A stretch of DNA of 64,000 nucleotides from NIOZ-UU13 sp964653075 (GTDB lineage: Bacteria > Planctomycetota > Phycisphaerae > Sedimentisphaerales > Anaerobacaceae): NCBI GenBank assembly GCA_964653075.1, contig CAZZAX010000009.1:9224-73223 (forward strand), read 5' to 3'. A model generated the notes under the pieces. That model was not told where the DNA came from. It did no database searches and was given only the letters and a program-made list of their open reading frames with translations. Shown in pieces: positions 52,271 through 61,170 of the stretch; positions within the stretch are counted from its first letter, which is position 1; every line of letters begins with the position of its first letter. The position numbers and the translations under genes were made by a program.

Positions 52271-54649
52271 GTGAAAGTTATGAAGAGTACCCTTGGTTTT
52301 TTGGTGCCGATATTTGCATTTAGTGCAACGGCAATGGCGTCGGAAGGTTCCGAGTCGAATGAGCTGGCCGGTACGCCGTTGAGTTGGGCGATTGCCCCTA
52401 TAGCGGCGATATTAGCACTGGGGTTCGCGTATTATTTCTATAAGAAGGTCATGGAAGCGCCGGAAGGCACTGAGAAAATGATAACCATCGCTAATCACGT
52501 CCGTGAAGGCGCCTATGCCTATCTGTTCAGGCAGTACAGCGTTGTAAGCCTGGTATTTGTAATCCTGCTGATAATCTTCGCTGTCTGTGCTTATCTGGGT
52601 GTTCAAAACCCATTTGTACCGATTGCATTTCTGACAGGCGGTTTCTTTAGCGGGCTGTGCGGCTTTTTAGGTATGAAAACGGCGACAAACGCCTCATCCC
52701 GTACCGCCCAGGGCGCCAGCGAGAGCCTGAATAAAGGCCTGCAGGTAGCCTTTCGTTCGGGGGCGGTTATGGGTCTTGTAGTTGTTGGGTTCGGTCTGCT
52801 GGATATTTCGCTGTGGTATCTTATTCTTGATAAGATTGTTTATAATGCAGCCAATATGGAGACGGGACTGAAATTTTTGGGATTGCAGCTTGTACCGGCA
52901 GGTATGGACCCGCATCATAAACTTGTAGAAATTACGACAACGATGATAACTTTCGGTATGGGTGCTTCTACTCAGGCGTTATTTGCCCGTGTTGGCGGCG
53001 GTATCTACACCAAGGCGGCAGACGTCGGGGCGGACCTTGTCGGCAAGGTCGAGGCGGGCATTCCCGAAGACGACCCGAGAAACCCGGCCACGATCGCTGA
53101 TAATGTCGGCGACAATGTCGGCGATGTTGCCGGTATGGGCGCCGACCTTTACGAAAGCTACTGCGGCTCAATACTTGCAACAGCGGCGTTGGGGGCGGCT
53201 TTGACGCTGTCGTCACAAGAGATGGTTCTAAAGGCCGTACTTGCCCCGATGCTTGTAGCCGGAATAGGTATTGTCCTTTCTATCTTGGGTATTTTTATGG
53301 TCCGCTGCAAGGAGGACGCCAGCCAGAAGAACCTGCTTCGGGCATTACTTTTCGGGACCCTTGGCAGTTCGGTACTGATTATTGTGGCGGTGTTAATTCT
53401 GGCCTGGGCCGGTTGGATTACATTTGGAGTCTTCGGCTCGGTTGTTTCCGGCCTTGTTGCCGGCGTGGTTATAGGCCAGTTTACCGAGTATTACACATCC
53501 GACGAGTACGGTCCCACGCGCGGTATTGCCCAGCAGACAGAAATGGGTGCTGCTACGACAATTATCGACGGCTTCGCAACAGGTATGTTTTCGGCGGGCC
53601 TGCCTGTAGTAACGATTGTCATTGGTATTTTATGTGCCTTTGGTTTTGCCGGCGGTTTCACAAATATATCGATGGGTCTTTACGGAATCGGTTTTGCTGC
53701 GGTTGGAATGCTCGCAACGCTGGGTATTACTTTGGCAACCGATGCTTACGGCCCGATTGCGGACAATGCAGGCGGCAATGCCGAAATGAGCGGCCTCGGT
53801 GAAGAGGTCAGAAAAAGAACAGATGCCCTTGATGCCCTCGGTAATACAACGGCGGCAACCGGCAAGGGATTTGCTATCGGTTCTGCGGCTTTGACGGCGA
53901 TGGCACTTCTGGCCGCATATATCGAGGAGGTTCGCATTTGGATATCAAGGCTTGCGACAGAGGCAGGCGGGACTTTTACTGTTGGAAATGTTGAGTTTAC
54001 ACCCGAATCCGCCAAGACGGCGGGGGTAATGGATTTTGTCTCAGCTTATAATCTTACAATAATGAATCCGAAGCTAATTTGCGGGTTGTTTCTCGGCGCC
54101 ATGATGGCCTTTGTATTCTGTGCAATGACAATGAAAGCGGTCGGCAGGGCGGCAGGAGCGATGGTTAATGAAGTCCGCAGACAGTTTAAGGACATCCCCG
54201 GTATTATGGAAGGTACAGGCCAGCCCGATTATGCCCGCTGCGTTTCCATTTCAACAAAAGGCGCGCAGAAAGAGATGATTCTTCCTTCGCTGCTGGCTAT
54301 TATCATACCGGTCCTTACGGGGCTGCTCCTTGGAGTTGCGGGTGTGATGGGGCTTTTGGCGGGGGGATTGAGCTGCGGTTTTGTTCTTGCGATTACGCTC
54401 AATAATGCCGGCGGCGCCTGGGACAACGCCAAAAAGTATATTGAAAAAGGCGCCCACGGCGGTAAAGGCTCCGATGCACACAAGGCCGCCGTTGTTGGTG
54501 ACACCGTTGGCGACCCCTGTAAGGACACCTCCGGACCGAGTTTGAATATTCTGATAAAGCTAATGACAATGGTCAGCGTGGTCTTCTCGGGAGTCATAGT
54601 AAAATTTGCTCCTGTTATCAGCGAATGGCTGGGCCTGAGCTTTAAATAA
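52271..54649 (+). CDS. hppA: Membrane-bound ion-pumping pyrophosphatase
   Basis: This 792-residue polytopic membrane protein has about 16 transmembrane segments and couples pyrophosphate hydrolysis to H+ or Na+ pumping. Pyrophosphate-binding motifs are visible: DVGADLVGKVEAGIPEDDPR with ADNVGDNVGDVAGMGADLYE, DAYGPIADNAGG, and near the C-terminus VVGDTVGDPCKDTSGPSLN. GNTTAATGKGFA, with alanine where K+-independent enzymes carry lysine, indicates the K+-dependent class. H+ versus Na+ cannot be decided by eye. The start is GTG 52271, supported by AAGGAG at 8-base spacing; ATG 52280 is the alternative. A cleavable-looking leader precedes the first core helix. Confidence 0.95.
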   Translation: MKVMKSTLGFLVPIFAFSATAMASEGSESNELAGTPLSWAIAPIAAILALGFAYYFYKKVMEAPEGTEKMITIANHVREGAYAYLFRQYSVVSLVFVILLIIFAVCAYLGVQNPFVPIAFLTGGFFSGLCGFLGMKTATNASSRTAQGASESLNKGLQVAFRSGAVMGLVVVGFGLLDISLWYLILDKIVYNAANMETGLKFLGLQLVPAGMDPHHKLVEITTTMITFGMGASTQALFARVGGGIYTKAADVGADLVGKVEAGIPEDDPRNPATIADNVGDNVGDVAGMGADLYESYCGSILATAALGAALTLSSQEMVLKAVLAPMLVAGIGIVLSILGIFMVRCKEDASQKNLLRALLFGTLGSSVLIIVAVLILAWAGWITFGVFGSVVSGLVAGVVIGQFTEYYTSDEYGPTRGIAQQTEMGAATTIIDGFATGMFSAGLPVVTIVIGILCAFGFAGGFTNISMGLYGIGFAAVGMLATLGITLATDAYGPIADNAGGNAEMSGLGEEVRKRTDALDALGNTTAATGKGFAIGSAALTAMALLAAYIEEVRIWISRLATEAGGTFTVGNVEFTPESAKTAGVMDFVSAYNLTIMNPKLICGLFLGAMMAFVFCAMTMKAVGRAAGAMVNEVRRQFKDIPGIMEGTGQPDYARCVSISTKGAQKEMILPSLLAIIIPVLTGLLLGVAGVMGLLAGGLSCGFVLAITLNNAGGAWDNAKKYIEKGAHGGKGSDAHKAAVVGDTVGDPCKDTSGPSLNILIKLMTMVSVVFSGVIVKFAPVISEWLGLSFK

Positions 54650-54710
54650 TTGAGTATATGGTATTCCGAGTTGCGCAGTTGACGCGACCGGCTAATAAAG
54701 TTAATCTATC

Positions 54711-54738
54711 GGGGTGGCCACAAAGGCTGCCCCTTTTT
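54711..54738 (+). terminator. Rho-independent terminator after hppA
   Basis: GGGGTGGCC (54711-54719) and GGCTGCCCC (54725-54733) form a 9-base stem with two G-U pairs and a 5-base loop, followed by TTTTT (54734-54738). It separates hppA from rsfS, whose start lies 22 bases further on. Confidence 0.85.
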
Positions 54739-54760
54739 ATTTATTGTGAGGATATAGAAT

Positions 54761-55201
54761 TTGGTAAAAAAGAAGACTTCAAAAACTGCCAAGAAAAAAA
54801 CGCAAAAGAAAGTGTCTGCGGTCAAACCAAAGACGCGAAAAAAGAAAGTCTCGAATCCGGCAAGGGCCTTTGCTCTGGCTGCTGCTAAAGTGGCCGCAGA
54901 GAGGCATTGCAGCGATATTGTCGTTCTGGATCTGAGCGGAAAGTCGCCGGCTACCGATTACTTTGTAATCGCCACCGGCACAAGTGACAGACAGATGCGC
55001 ACCGTGGCCGATGAAATCTCTCAAACTGCAAGAGAACAACATTTCCAGCGTTTCGGCAGGGCAGGTTATGAACAGGCACGCTGGATTCTGCTGGATTATG
55101 TCGATGTCGTTATCCACATCTTTGACAGCGAATACCGGGACTATTACGATTTGGAATTACTCTGGGGCGATGCTGAGAGATTGACGATTGACGAGGGATG
55201 A
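54761..55201 (+). CDS. rsfS: Ribosomal silencing factor RsfS (YbeB/Iojap)
   Basis: This 146-residue protein belongs to the RsfS family, which binds L14 of the large ribosomal subunit and blocks subunit joining under starvation. The core spans about residues 40-140: HCSDIVVLDLSGKSPATDYF, VIATGTSDRQMRTVADEI, WILLDYVDVVIHIFD and YYDLELLWGDAERL. About 35 lysine-rich residues precede it. The start is TTG at 54761 with GAGG upstream. The gene lies 18 bases before argS and is probably co-transcribed with it. Confidence 0.93.
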   Translation: MVKKKTSKTAKKKTQKKVSAVKPKTRKKKVSNPARAFALAAAKVAAERHCSDIVVLDLSGKSPATDYFVIATGTSDRQMRTVADEISQTAREQHFQRFGRAGYEQARWILLDYVDVVIHIFDSEYRDYYDLELLWGDAERLTIDEG

Positions 55202-55219
55202 TGGACGATTGATCTTTAT

Positions 55220-57007
55220 ATGAAGCCGATTATTGACATACTCGAAGAAAGAATTAGTGCTGCTATGGAGGTTGTTAGTGGCCAGAAAAATTGTGCCGCC
55301 ATTGTAAGACCTTCTACCGATCCGAAGTTCGGTGATTACCAGGCCAACGGCGTAATGGGCCTGGCGAAAAAGTTGAAGACCAATCCCCGCAAGCTCGCCG
55401 AAGAGGTGGTTAAGCATTTAGACCTGAGCGATATTTGCCAGCCTCCTGAAGTGGCCGGGCCGGGTTTTATAAACCTTCGGCTGAAACCTGAATTTTTAAC
55501 CGACAGGTTACTTGAAATTAACAGGCACATTTCAAGTCTCGGTATAGATAAGACTGCTGAGCCGAAAACTGTCATTGTAGATTTTTCCAGCCCCAATATT
55601 GCCAAGCAGATGCACGTTGGCCACCTTAGAAGCACGATAATCGGTGATTGTATCTGCCGAATCCTCGAATGCCTCGGCCACAATGTAATCCGACAAAATC
55701 ATATCGGCGACTGGGGGACACAATTCGGAAAGCTATGTGCGCTGTGTGCATTGTATGACAAGAAGTTGCTTGAGACAAGCCAGACGGGAGTGATGATGGA
55801 AGCAATGGCGCCACTGGCTGATCTTGAGGCTTTCTACAGGGAAGCAAGTGTATTGGATGAATCCAATGAGGAGTTTTCAAAAACAGCGCGCGCTGCTGTC
55901 GTTGGATTACATTCTGGTAATAGAATTTGGATTAGGTATTGGGAAATAATTAGAAAAAGTACACTTGAGCACTGTCAGGAAATATATGATGAGCTCTGCG
56001 CAACTCTTCGTACGGAAGATGTTCGAGGTGAGAGCGAATACAATGAAGACTTGCCAGGAGTAGTTGCTGATTTGAAACAAAAGGGACTGGCGGTCGAATC
56101 GGATAGAGCGGTATGTGTATTTCCTGAGGGGTTTAAGAATAAGGAGGGGCAGCCTTTGCCGTTTATTATTCAGAAGTCGGATGGTGCGTATCTTTATGCG
56201 ACGACGGATTTGGCGGCGTTGCGATACCGGGTAAACGAATTAAAAGCAAACGCTATAATTTACGTTACCGACTCCCGTCAGAAGCTGCATTTTGAGATGC
56301 TGTTTGCGGTTGCGAAGATGGCCGGGTGGGTAGGTGATGATATAAAGCTCTCGCACGTTATGTTCGGCAGTGTTTTAGGAGAGGACGGCACACCGTTAAA
56401 GACACGCTCCGGTGAGAACGTAAAATTGAAAGAGCTGCTGGATGAGGCGGTTGAACGTGCAAAGTCGGTAGTAGAAGAAAAGAATCCGGAGCTTTCATCC
56501 GAGAAGAAAGAGCAAATTGCCAAGGCGGTCGGGATTGGGGCCGTTAAATACGCCGATTATTCAAACAATCGCACGAGTGACTATGTCTTCAGCTTCGATA
56601 AGATGCTGGCAATGGACGGAAATACCGCCCCGTATATGCAGTACGCATACGCACGTATAAAATCCATCGAGAGAAAGGCACAGAGCAAAGATGTTGATAT
56701 TGAAGATGAGCTTGCGGGCCTGGATGCATTGAGTTTGACCGAGCCGGCTGAGCTGGACCTGGCAAAATACCTGGTTCGCTACGGCGAGGCGATACAGGCC
56801 GCTACTGTAGATTACAAGCCGAATTATCTGACCGCCTATCTTTATGAGCTTGCGCAGAAGTTCAGCGCGTTTTATACGAATTGTCCCGTCCTGAAGGCCG
56901 AGCCGGACAAAAGACCTACCAGACTTTTGCTTTGTGATTTAACCGCAAAGACTATCAGGCACGGCCTAAGTGAACTTTTAGGTATTGAAGTTGTCGAACA
57001 GATGTGA
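55220..57007 (+). CDS. argS: Arginyl-tRNA synthetase
   Basis: This 595-residue class I synthetase charges tRNA-Arg in the cytoplasm. The N-terminal additional domain (about 1-115) contains FGDYQANGVMGLAKKL. The HIGH-type motif is QMHVGHLRSTIIGD (His132-Val-Gly-His135), preceded by DFSSPNIAK. DGAYLYATTDLAALRYR and YVTDSRQKLHFEMLFAVAKM are further ArgRS segments; the KMSKS region is degenerate as usual (LKTRSGENVKL). The C-terminal DALR anticodon-binding domain starts near residue 480 and contains YELAQKFSAFYTNCPVL. It forms a run with rsfS and yjbQ. Confidence 0.97.
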   Translation: MKPIIDILEERISAAMEVVSGQKNCAAIVRPSTDPKFGDYQANGVMGLAKKLKTNPRKLAEEVVKHLDLSDICQPPEVAGPGFINLRLKPEFLTDRLLEINRHISSLGIDKTAEPKTVIVDFSSPNIAKQMHVGHLRSTIIGDCICRILECLGHNVIRQNHIGDWGTQFGKLCALCALYDKKLLETSQTGVMMEAMAPLADLEAFYREASVLDESNEEFSKTARAAVVGLHSGNRIWIRYWEIIRKSTLEHCQEIYDELCATLRTEDVRGESEYNEDLPGVVADLKQKGLAVESDRAVCVFPEGFKNKEGQPLPFIIQKSDGAYLYATTDLAALRYRVNELKANAIIYVTDSRQKLHFEMLFAVAKMAGWVGDDIKLSHVMFGSVLGEDGTPLKTRSGENVKLKELLDEAVERAKSVVEEKNPELSSEKKEQIAKAVGIGAVKYADYSNNRTSDYVFSFDKMLAMDGNTAPYMQYAYARIKSIERKAQSKDVDIEDELAGLDALSLTEPAELDLAKYLVRYGEAIQAATVDYKPNYLTAYLYELAQKFSAFYTNCPVLKAEPDKRPTRLLLCDLTAKTIRHGLSELLGIEVVEQM

Positions 57008-57016
57008 GGATTAATT

Positions 57017-57427
57017 ATGAAAATCGTTCATGAAGATTTCCGCGTAAACACGAAAAGCCGCAACCAGATGATTGACATTACAAGCCAAATTCGCTCGCTT
57101 GTCAGTCAATCGGGTATTGCTAACGGTGATGTCATTGTATATTGCCCTCACACGACCGCGGGGATAACCATAAACGAAAACGCCGACCCTTCAGTACCTC
57201 ATGATATACTGTTGACTCTGGAGGAATTGCTGCCCCATCATCGCCCGGGCTACCGGCATTCAGAGGGTAATTCAGATGCACATTGCAAAAGCTCTCTGGT
57301 CGGCTGCAGCGAGCAAATCCTGCTCAAAGACAAATCTTTACGCCTCGGCACATGGCAGGCTGTTTTTTTCTGTGAATTTGACGGCCCGCGAACCAGAAAG
57401 GTAGTGCTCCAAATACGCGGTGAATAA
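57017..57427 (+). CDS. yjbQ: YjbQ/UPF0047 family protein
   Basis: This 136-residue protein belongs to the UPF0047 (YjbQ) family, trimeric metal-binding proteins with a reported weak thiamine-phosphate synthase activity whose main role is unsettled. Family motifs are visible: CPHTTAGITINENADPSVP, GYRHSEGNSDAHCKSSLVG and LGTWQAVFFCEFDGPR. The conserved histidines probably hold the metal. It starts 9 bases after the argS stop with GAGG upstream, so it is likely the third gene of the rsfS-argS-yjbQ transcript. Confidence 0.93.
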   Translation: MKIVHEDFRVNTKSRNQMIDITSQIRSLVSQSGIANGDVIVYCPHTTAGITINENADPSVPHDILLTLEELLPHHRPGYRHSEGNSDAHCKSSLVGCSEQILLKDKSLRLGTWQAVFFCEFDGPRTRKVVLQIRGE

Positions 57428-58008
57428 GAATTCAGGTTCTGGGTGCGCATTTAATTACTATGGTCAAGATGGCCTGAGATTTTAACTTTAGGCATAAAAA
57501 GGGCGAGGGCGTGGTTCCGGCTGGGGGGGAGACCGGTAGACCACACTGCCTCGCCGAGGTCTATAAAGCTGTTAAAACAGCAATATATTTTAAGTAAATA
57601 ACGAAAGAGCTAACACTTCACGAAAATTTTGCCAAACGAATAAATAACAGAACCACAAAACAGGGGGTTTACTTCCACACCCCATAATACCTTAATATCG
57701 TTAGTATACAACTTATGGCGATAAAATGCAAGTTAAAAATCTTTTTTTTTGTTTTTTTAGAACATTATTTTTTTTGGATTGATGCCGTAAACCTTCAGAA
57801 CTTTAGCACTTACGCTTACCGGCGGAGATGATGACCGATAAGTCTCTGAAGTAGTCATTTCAATAGACATGGAGGATGAAAAAACCGTTAAAAATCCTGC
57901 CTTGACGGCTTTTATGCTGGCAAAAGTTTTAACAGACTGATATTTTGAATATATATGTTGGTTTTGAGTAGATTGATTTTGTAATTTTTGACTATTGGTT
58001 GTTCAGCT
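57428..58008. other. Intergenic region with structured elements
   Basis: These 581 bases between yjbQ and the YggS gene have no convincing ORF. They contain the three-part hairpin at 57502-57555, a perfect short hairpin GCTGTT-AA-AACAGC (57569-57582), and GGGG...CCCC around tttacttccaca near 57664-57683. The remainder is AT-rich. Confidence 0.5.
57502..57563. ncRNA. Structured RNA element or bidirectional hairpin
   Basis: Three nested helices are perfect: GGCGAGG (57502-57508) with CCTCGCC (57549-57555), GTGG (57511-57514) with CCAC (57541-57544), and CCGG (57517-57520) with CCGG (57533-57536). An alternative helix, TAGACC (57537-57542) with GGTCTA (57558-57563), excludes the outer two. On the minus strand the outer stem is followed by CTTTTT, as in a terminator. 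It does not match SRP, tmRNA, 6S or RNase P RNA by eye. It may be a terminator or a new structured RNA. Confidence 0.45.
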
Positions 58009-58731
58009 ATGATAAAGATTTCTGAGAAAACAAAACGTGTAAAGGACAACATAAACTCCGCCTGTGCCCGGGTCGGCAGAGATCCCGGTGATATTAAGCT
58101 TGTTGTCGTTACCAAGTCGGCTACAATCGAGGCGGTAAACAAGGTTATTCGTCTGGGCTTCACCGACCTTGGAGAAAATCGTGTTCAGCAATTGAAAAAG
58201 GTTTCCTCTCAGGTAGATGATTTTTTTCGGAGCTCTGATGGCGATGTAAGCCCCCCTAAAAACATAAATTGGCATATGATAGGCCATCTGCAGCGTAACA
58301 AGGTTCGTCATGTCTTACCTATAACTTGTCTGATACATTCGGTCGATACACTTCGTTTGGCCGAAGAAATAAACACCTCAGCGGCAAAGCTGAACTTATG
58401 CCCAAAAGTGCTCTTGCAGATCAATGCTTCCAATGAACCTCAAAAATACGGTGTCCCGGTAGGTGCGGCAACGCATCTTGCCGAGCAGATGGAGACCCTG
58501 CCGAACTTACAACTGGTTGGTTTGATGACAATGGCACCACTGACACATAATAAGAATATTGTTCGGGCCTGTTTTATTCGGGCAAGAGAGCTATTTGTCG
58601 AGATGCGCGGAGAAAAAATTGTTGGTCAGCATTTTACTGAACTGAGTATGGGCATGAGCTCGGACTACGAAATCGCCGTCGAAGAGGGAGCAACCATCCT
58701 TCGTATAGGCTCTGCAATTTTCGCCGGTTGA
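58009..58731 (+). CDS. YggS-type PLP-binding homeostasis protein
   Basis: This protein has 240 residues from ATG 58009; a TTG 7 codons upstream is less likely. It belongs to the YggS/PROSC (COG0325) family, alanine-racemase-like barrel proteins that bind pyridoxal 5'-phosphate and buffer its level rather than catalyse a known reaction. Lys36 in IKLVVVTKSAT is the PLP lysine. DLGENRVQQLKK, WHMIGHLQRNKVRHV, IHSVDTLRLAEEI and LSMGMSSDYEIAVEEGATIL are diagnostic. It is monocistronic as far as can be seen. Confidence 0.94.
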   Translation: MIKISEKTKRVKDNINSACARVGRDPGDIKLVVVTKSATIEAVNKVIRLGFTDLGENRVQQLKKVSSQVDDFFRSSDGDVSPPKNINWHMIGHLQRNKVRHVLPITCLIHSVDTLRLAEEINTSAAKLNLCPKVLLQINASNEPQKYGVPVGAATHLAEQMETLPNLQLVGLMTMAPLTHNKNIVRACFIRARELFVEMRGEKIVGQHFTELSMGMSSDYEIAVEEGATILRIGSAIFAG

Positions 58732-59047
58732 CGACGGATTTGAGCTTAACGGGTATCGAGAATACCTGAGCTACAGTTAAATAATTATACCACTTCCATT
58801 CACCGGCCGGAAAAGCTTAATTTTTGTCACCATACCTTAGCGGCCTGTATTTATTATGCTGCTGTAATAGTGGAAAATGGCAAAAAATTCCAAAAGTACT
58901 GTCCTTAACAAGCCGAAAATTAGCTTACGGGTTGCAAACAGTTGTTCATGAATGGTATTTAACGGCTAATCATTCAATTCAATACCGGACATGAACAAAT
59001 ATGATGCCTGTTCAAGGTCTTATAATACGATAAGAAGAACGAGGACA
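58732..59047. other. Intergenic region, nothing recognised
   Basis: These 316 bases precede the phosphatase gene. A small GGTAT/ATACC hairpin lies just after the YggS stop without a T-run. The phosphatase frame is open from 58991 but the better start is 59048. No other structure or gene is seen. Confidence 0.4.
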
Positions 59048-60325
59048 ATGGAAAAAGTAAAATTACTTACTCCTGTTGAATCGGACAAAAGCTTTGCAGA
59101 TGTTCTGTATTTAACAAATCAAAGCCATATTCCGTCTGAAATAAAACGACTTTTGAAAAAAAGGAAGCTCTCTTACCGTATTCTTCCAATAGACAAGTTT
59201 TCCAAAGTGCGTGACAGACTGGATTTGGTAGGGACCGTTATTATCGATACCAAGGACGCGGATTCTTCGCAGCAGCAACAACTGGCCCGAATCATCGAAT
59301 CCCTTGAGATGGAAAATATAGGCATGATTTTACTTACAGACCGCCCGGAGATGCCTGTAAAAAGCTTTTCTCTTTCGCCGTCAAAGACGAGTTTCTCCAT
59401 GGTCAACAGCATGGAATCCATTTCCATCGATGAGCTGTGGGCCAAAATAAGTGCTAATCTTGCGTATCGTCAAAAAAGCTCGGGAATTACGATAAAACCA
59501 TTAGTTCCACGGAAGCATGTACTGAGAATTCACAGGAACAAGCTGGCCGAACAGCTTTCAATGACAAAAAACCTCGCAGATAATCTTGCGGAGCAGCTTC
59601 GTTTAGCCGGTCTTGTACAGCAGGATTTTCTTCCCACTCAGCTGCCCAATACCGATGAAGTGCAATGGGCCAGTATTTTTATGCCTGCCGAATGGGTCTC
59701 GGGTGACATTTACGATATGGTCCGTATCGACGAGCAGCACATCGGCTTTTATGTAGCTGATGTGGTAGGGCACGGTATGCCTGCGGCCCTGTTGACAATT
59801 TTTCTAAAGCAGGCCCTGGTCATGCGGGAGACTTATGAGAGAAATTACCGTATATTCCCACCGACGGAAGTTATAAAAAATCTGAATGTGCGAATGGCTG
59901 CGCAGAAGCTCTCCGGTTATCAGTTTGCCACCTGCTGTTATTGTCTCTTGAATATAAAAACACTGCAGCTCACATACGCCCGTGCAGGGCATCCCTATCC
60001 AATACTTATCAGACCGGGACAGCAGCCCGAGCAGCTCCAGATACGGGGCTCGCTTCTGGGGGTTTTTGAACAGGCCGAATACCCCCAGCAGACCGTTCAG
60101 CTTCACCGCGGCGATAAACTGTTTATGTATTCCGATGGAGCAGAACCTTTCATCGGCAAGTTCGATGACACAACCGGCTTTGGTTTCAGCGAAGAATTTC
60201 TCGAAGTCAAAGATTTGTCTGTTGTAGAGATGATGGACAGACTTAACACGATTGCCCATAATCAAAAAATTGAGCCGTCTGAAATTGACGATATTACAAT
60301 GGTCGGCTTCGAAATACTTTCTTAG
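59048..60325 (+). CDS. SpoIIE/RsbU-type PP2C serine phosphatase
   Basis: This protein has 425 residues from ATG 59048, chosen for the GAGG just upstream, although spacing is short. The N-terminal 120 residues look like a degenerate receiver-like alpha/beta domain (VGTVIIDTKDADSSQQ, NIGMILLTDRPEM). A helical linker (about 165-205) leads into the PP2C-type SpoIIE domain: WVSGDIYDMVRID, FYVADVVGHGMPAALLTIFL, YARAGHPYPILIRPG, LFMYSDGAEPF and DDITMVGFEI, whose aspartates bind the two metal ions. Such proteins dephosphorylate anti-sigma-factor antagonists in partner-switching pathways. No antagonist or anti-sigma gene is adjacent. Confidence 0.9.
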   Translation: MEKVKLLTPVESDKSFADVLYLTNQSHIPSEIKRLLKKRKLSYRILPIDKFSKVRDRLDLVGTVIIDTKDADSSQQQQLARIIESLEMENIGMILLTDRPEMPVKSFSLSPSKTSFSMVNSMESISIDELWAKISANLAYRQKSSGITIKPLVPRKHVLRIHRNKLAEQLSMTKNLADNLAEQLRLAGLVQQDFLPTQLPNTDEVQWASIFMPAEWVSGDIYDMVRIDEQHIGFYVADVVGHGMPAALLTIFLKQALVMRETYERNYRIFPPTEVIKNLNVRMAAQKLSGYQFATCCYCLLNIKTLQLTYARAGHPYPILIRPGQQPEQLQIRGSLLGVFEQAEYPQQTVQLHRGDKLFMYSDGAEPFIGKFDDTTGFGFSEEFLEVKDLSVVEMMDRLNTIAHNQKIEPSEIDDITMVGFEILS

Positions 60326-60563
60326 ATTCAGAGCACAAATCGGAAACTCATATTTTTTATTCATTTAAGTAACGACCTTGATGCCGTATAGCGTGCAGGA
60401 ATTGCGAGGCTGTCCGGCATAATTTCCCTAAAACAGAATTTCCGAGACATTTACCGGGTCCTGTTATATCTGAGATGTTTGGAAAAATTGTTTTGCAAAT
60501 ACACCTCTTTTGGTTATACTCACTCGGATTAAGCAATACCTGTTGCATGGAAAGGTTGCTACG

Positions 60564-61067
60564 ATGGCGGAAAACGATACCGATTTGAAGAAAATAAAAG
60601 AGCTCATTGAGATAATGAAAGAGAATGAGCTTCTTGAGGTCGAGATAAAACATGGTGACGACAAGATTTTTCTAAAGCGCTCACAGCCTCATCCCTCTGT
60701 CGGCGGGGCTCTAAGTGCGGTACCGGCAATAAGGCCGGAGTCCGGCACGCCACAACATATCCATTCGGGAGGTACTGAAGCTTTGATTCACACTTATGCC
60801 TCCCAGGCCGCTGGGTCTTCAGAGGATTTGGTGGAAATAAAATCACCTATCGTCGGGACATTCTATGCAACACCAAGTCCCGATTCCGAGCATTATGTTG
60901 AAGTAGGCTCGAAGGTCGATTCACAGACAGTTGTTTGTATAATCGAAGCAATGAAGGTCATGAATGAAATAAAAGCTGAGACCATTGGAACGATTGTCGA
61001 AGTGCTTGTTACCAACGGCCAGGCCGTTGAGTACGGCCAGGTACTTTTCAAGGTCAAACCGGACTAA
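60564..61067 (+). CDS. accB: Biotin carboxyl carrier protein of acetyl-CoA carboxylase
   Basis: This protein has 167 residues from ATG 60564 (AAAGG upstream); a longer frame from 60510 is possible. It carries biotin between biotin carboxylase and carboxyltransferase for malonyl-CoA synthesis. The biotinyl domain occupies about residues 88-167, with Lys131 in IIEAMKVMNEIKAE as the biotinylated lysine. The N-terminal helix (LKKIKELIEIMKENELLEVE) and a flexible Pro/Ala/Ser/Gly linker are typical. It lies 103 bases before accC. Confidence 0.95.
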   Translation: MAENDTDLKKIKELIEIMKENELLEVEIKHGDDKIFLKRSQPHPSVGGALSAVPAIRPESGTPQHIHSGGTEALIHTYASQAAGSSEDLVEIKSPIVGTFYATPSPDSEHYVEVGSKVDSQTVVCIIEAMKVMNEIKAETIGTIVEVLVTNGQAVEYGQVLFKVKPD

Positions 61068-61170
61068 TAATTTACTATTGATTATTGCAAAGAGAAGGTT
61101 GGCAGTGTAATTGAATATTGATAAACAACGATCAATAGTAAAGAGACGACAGAAGATAAAAAATTAAATT

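Noticed and set aside
54658..54888. Plus-strand 76-codon frame after hppA
   Set aside because: It runs across the terminator hairpin and overlaps rsfS in another frame, with no ribosome site.
57502..57555. SRP RNA, tmRNA, 6S or RNase P RNA in the yjbQ-YggS gap
   Set aside because: The hairpin is strong but lacks the GGAAGCAGC-type SRP loop, the tmRNA acceptor end and RNase P core motifs.
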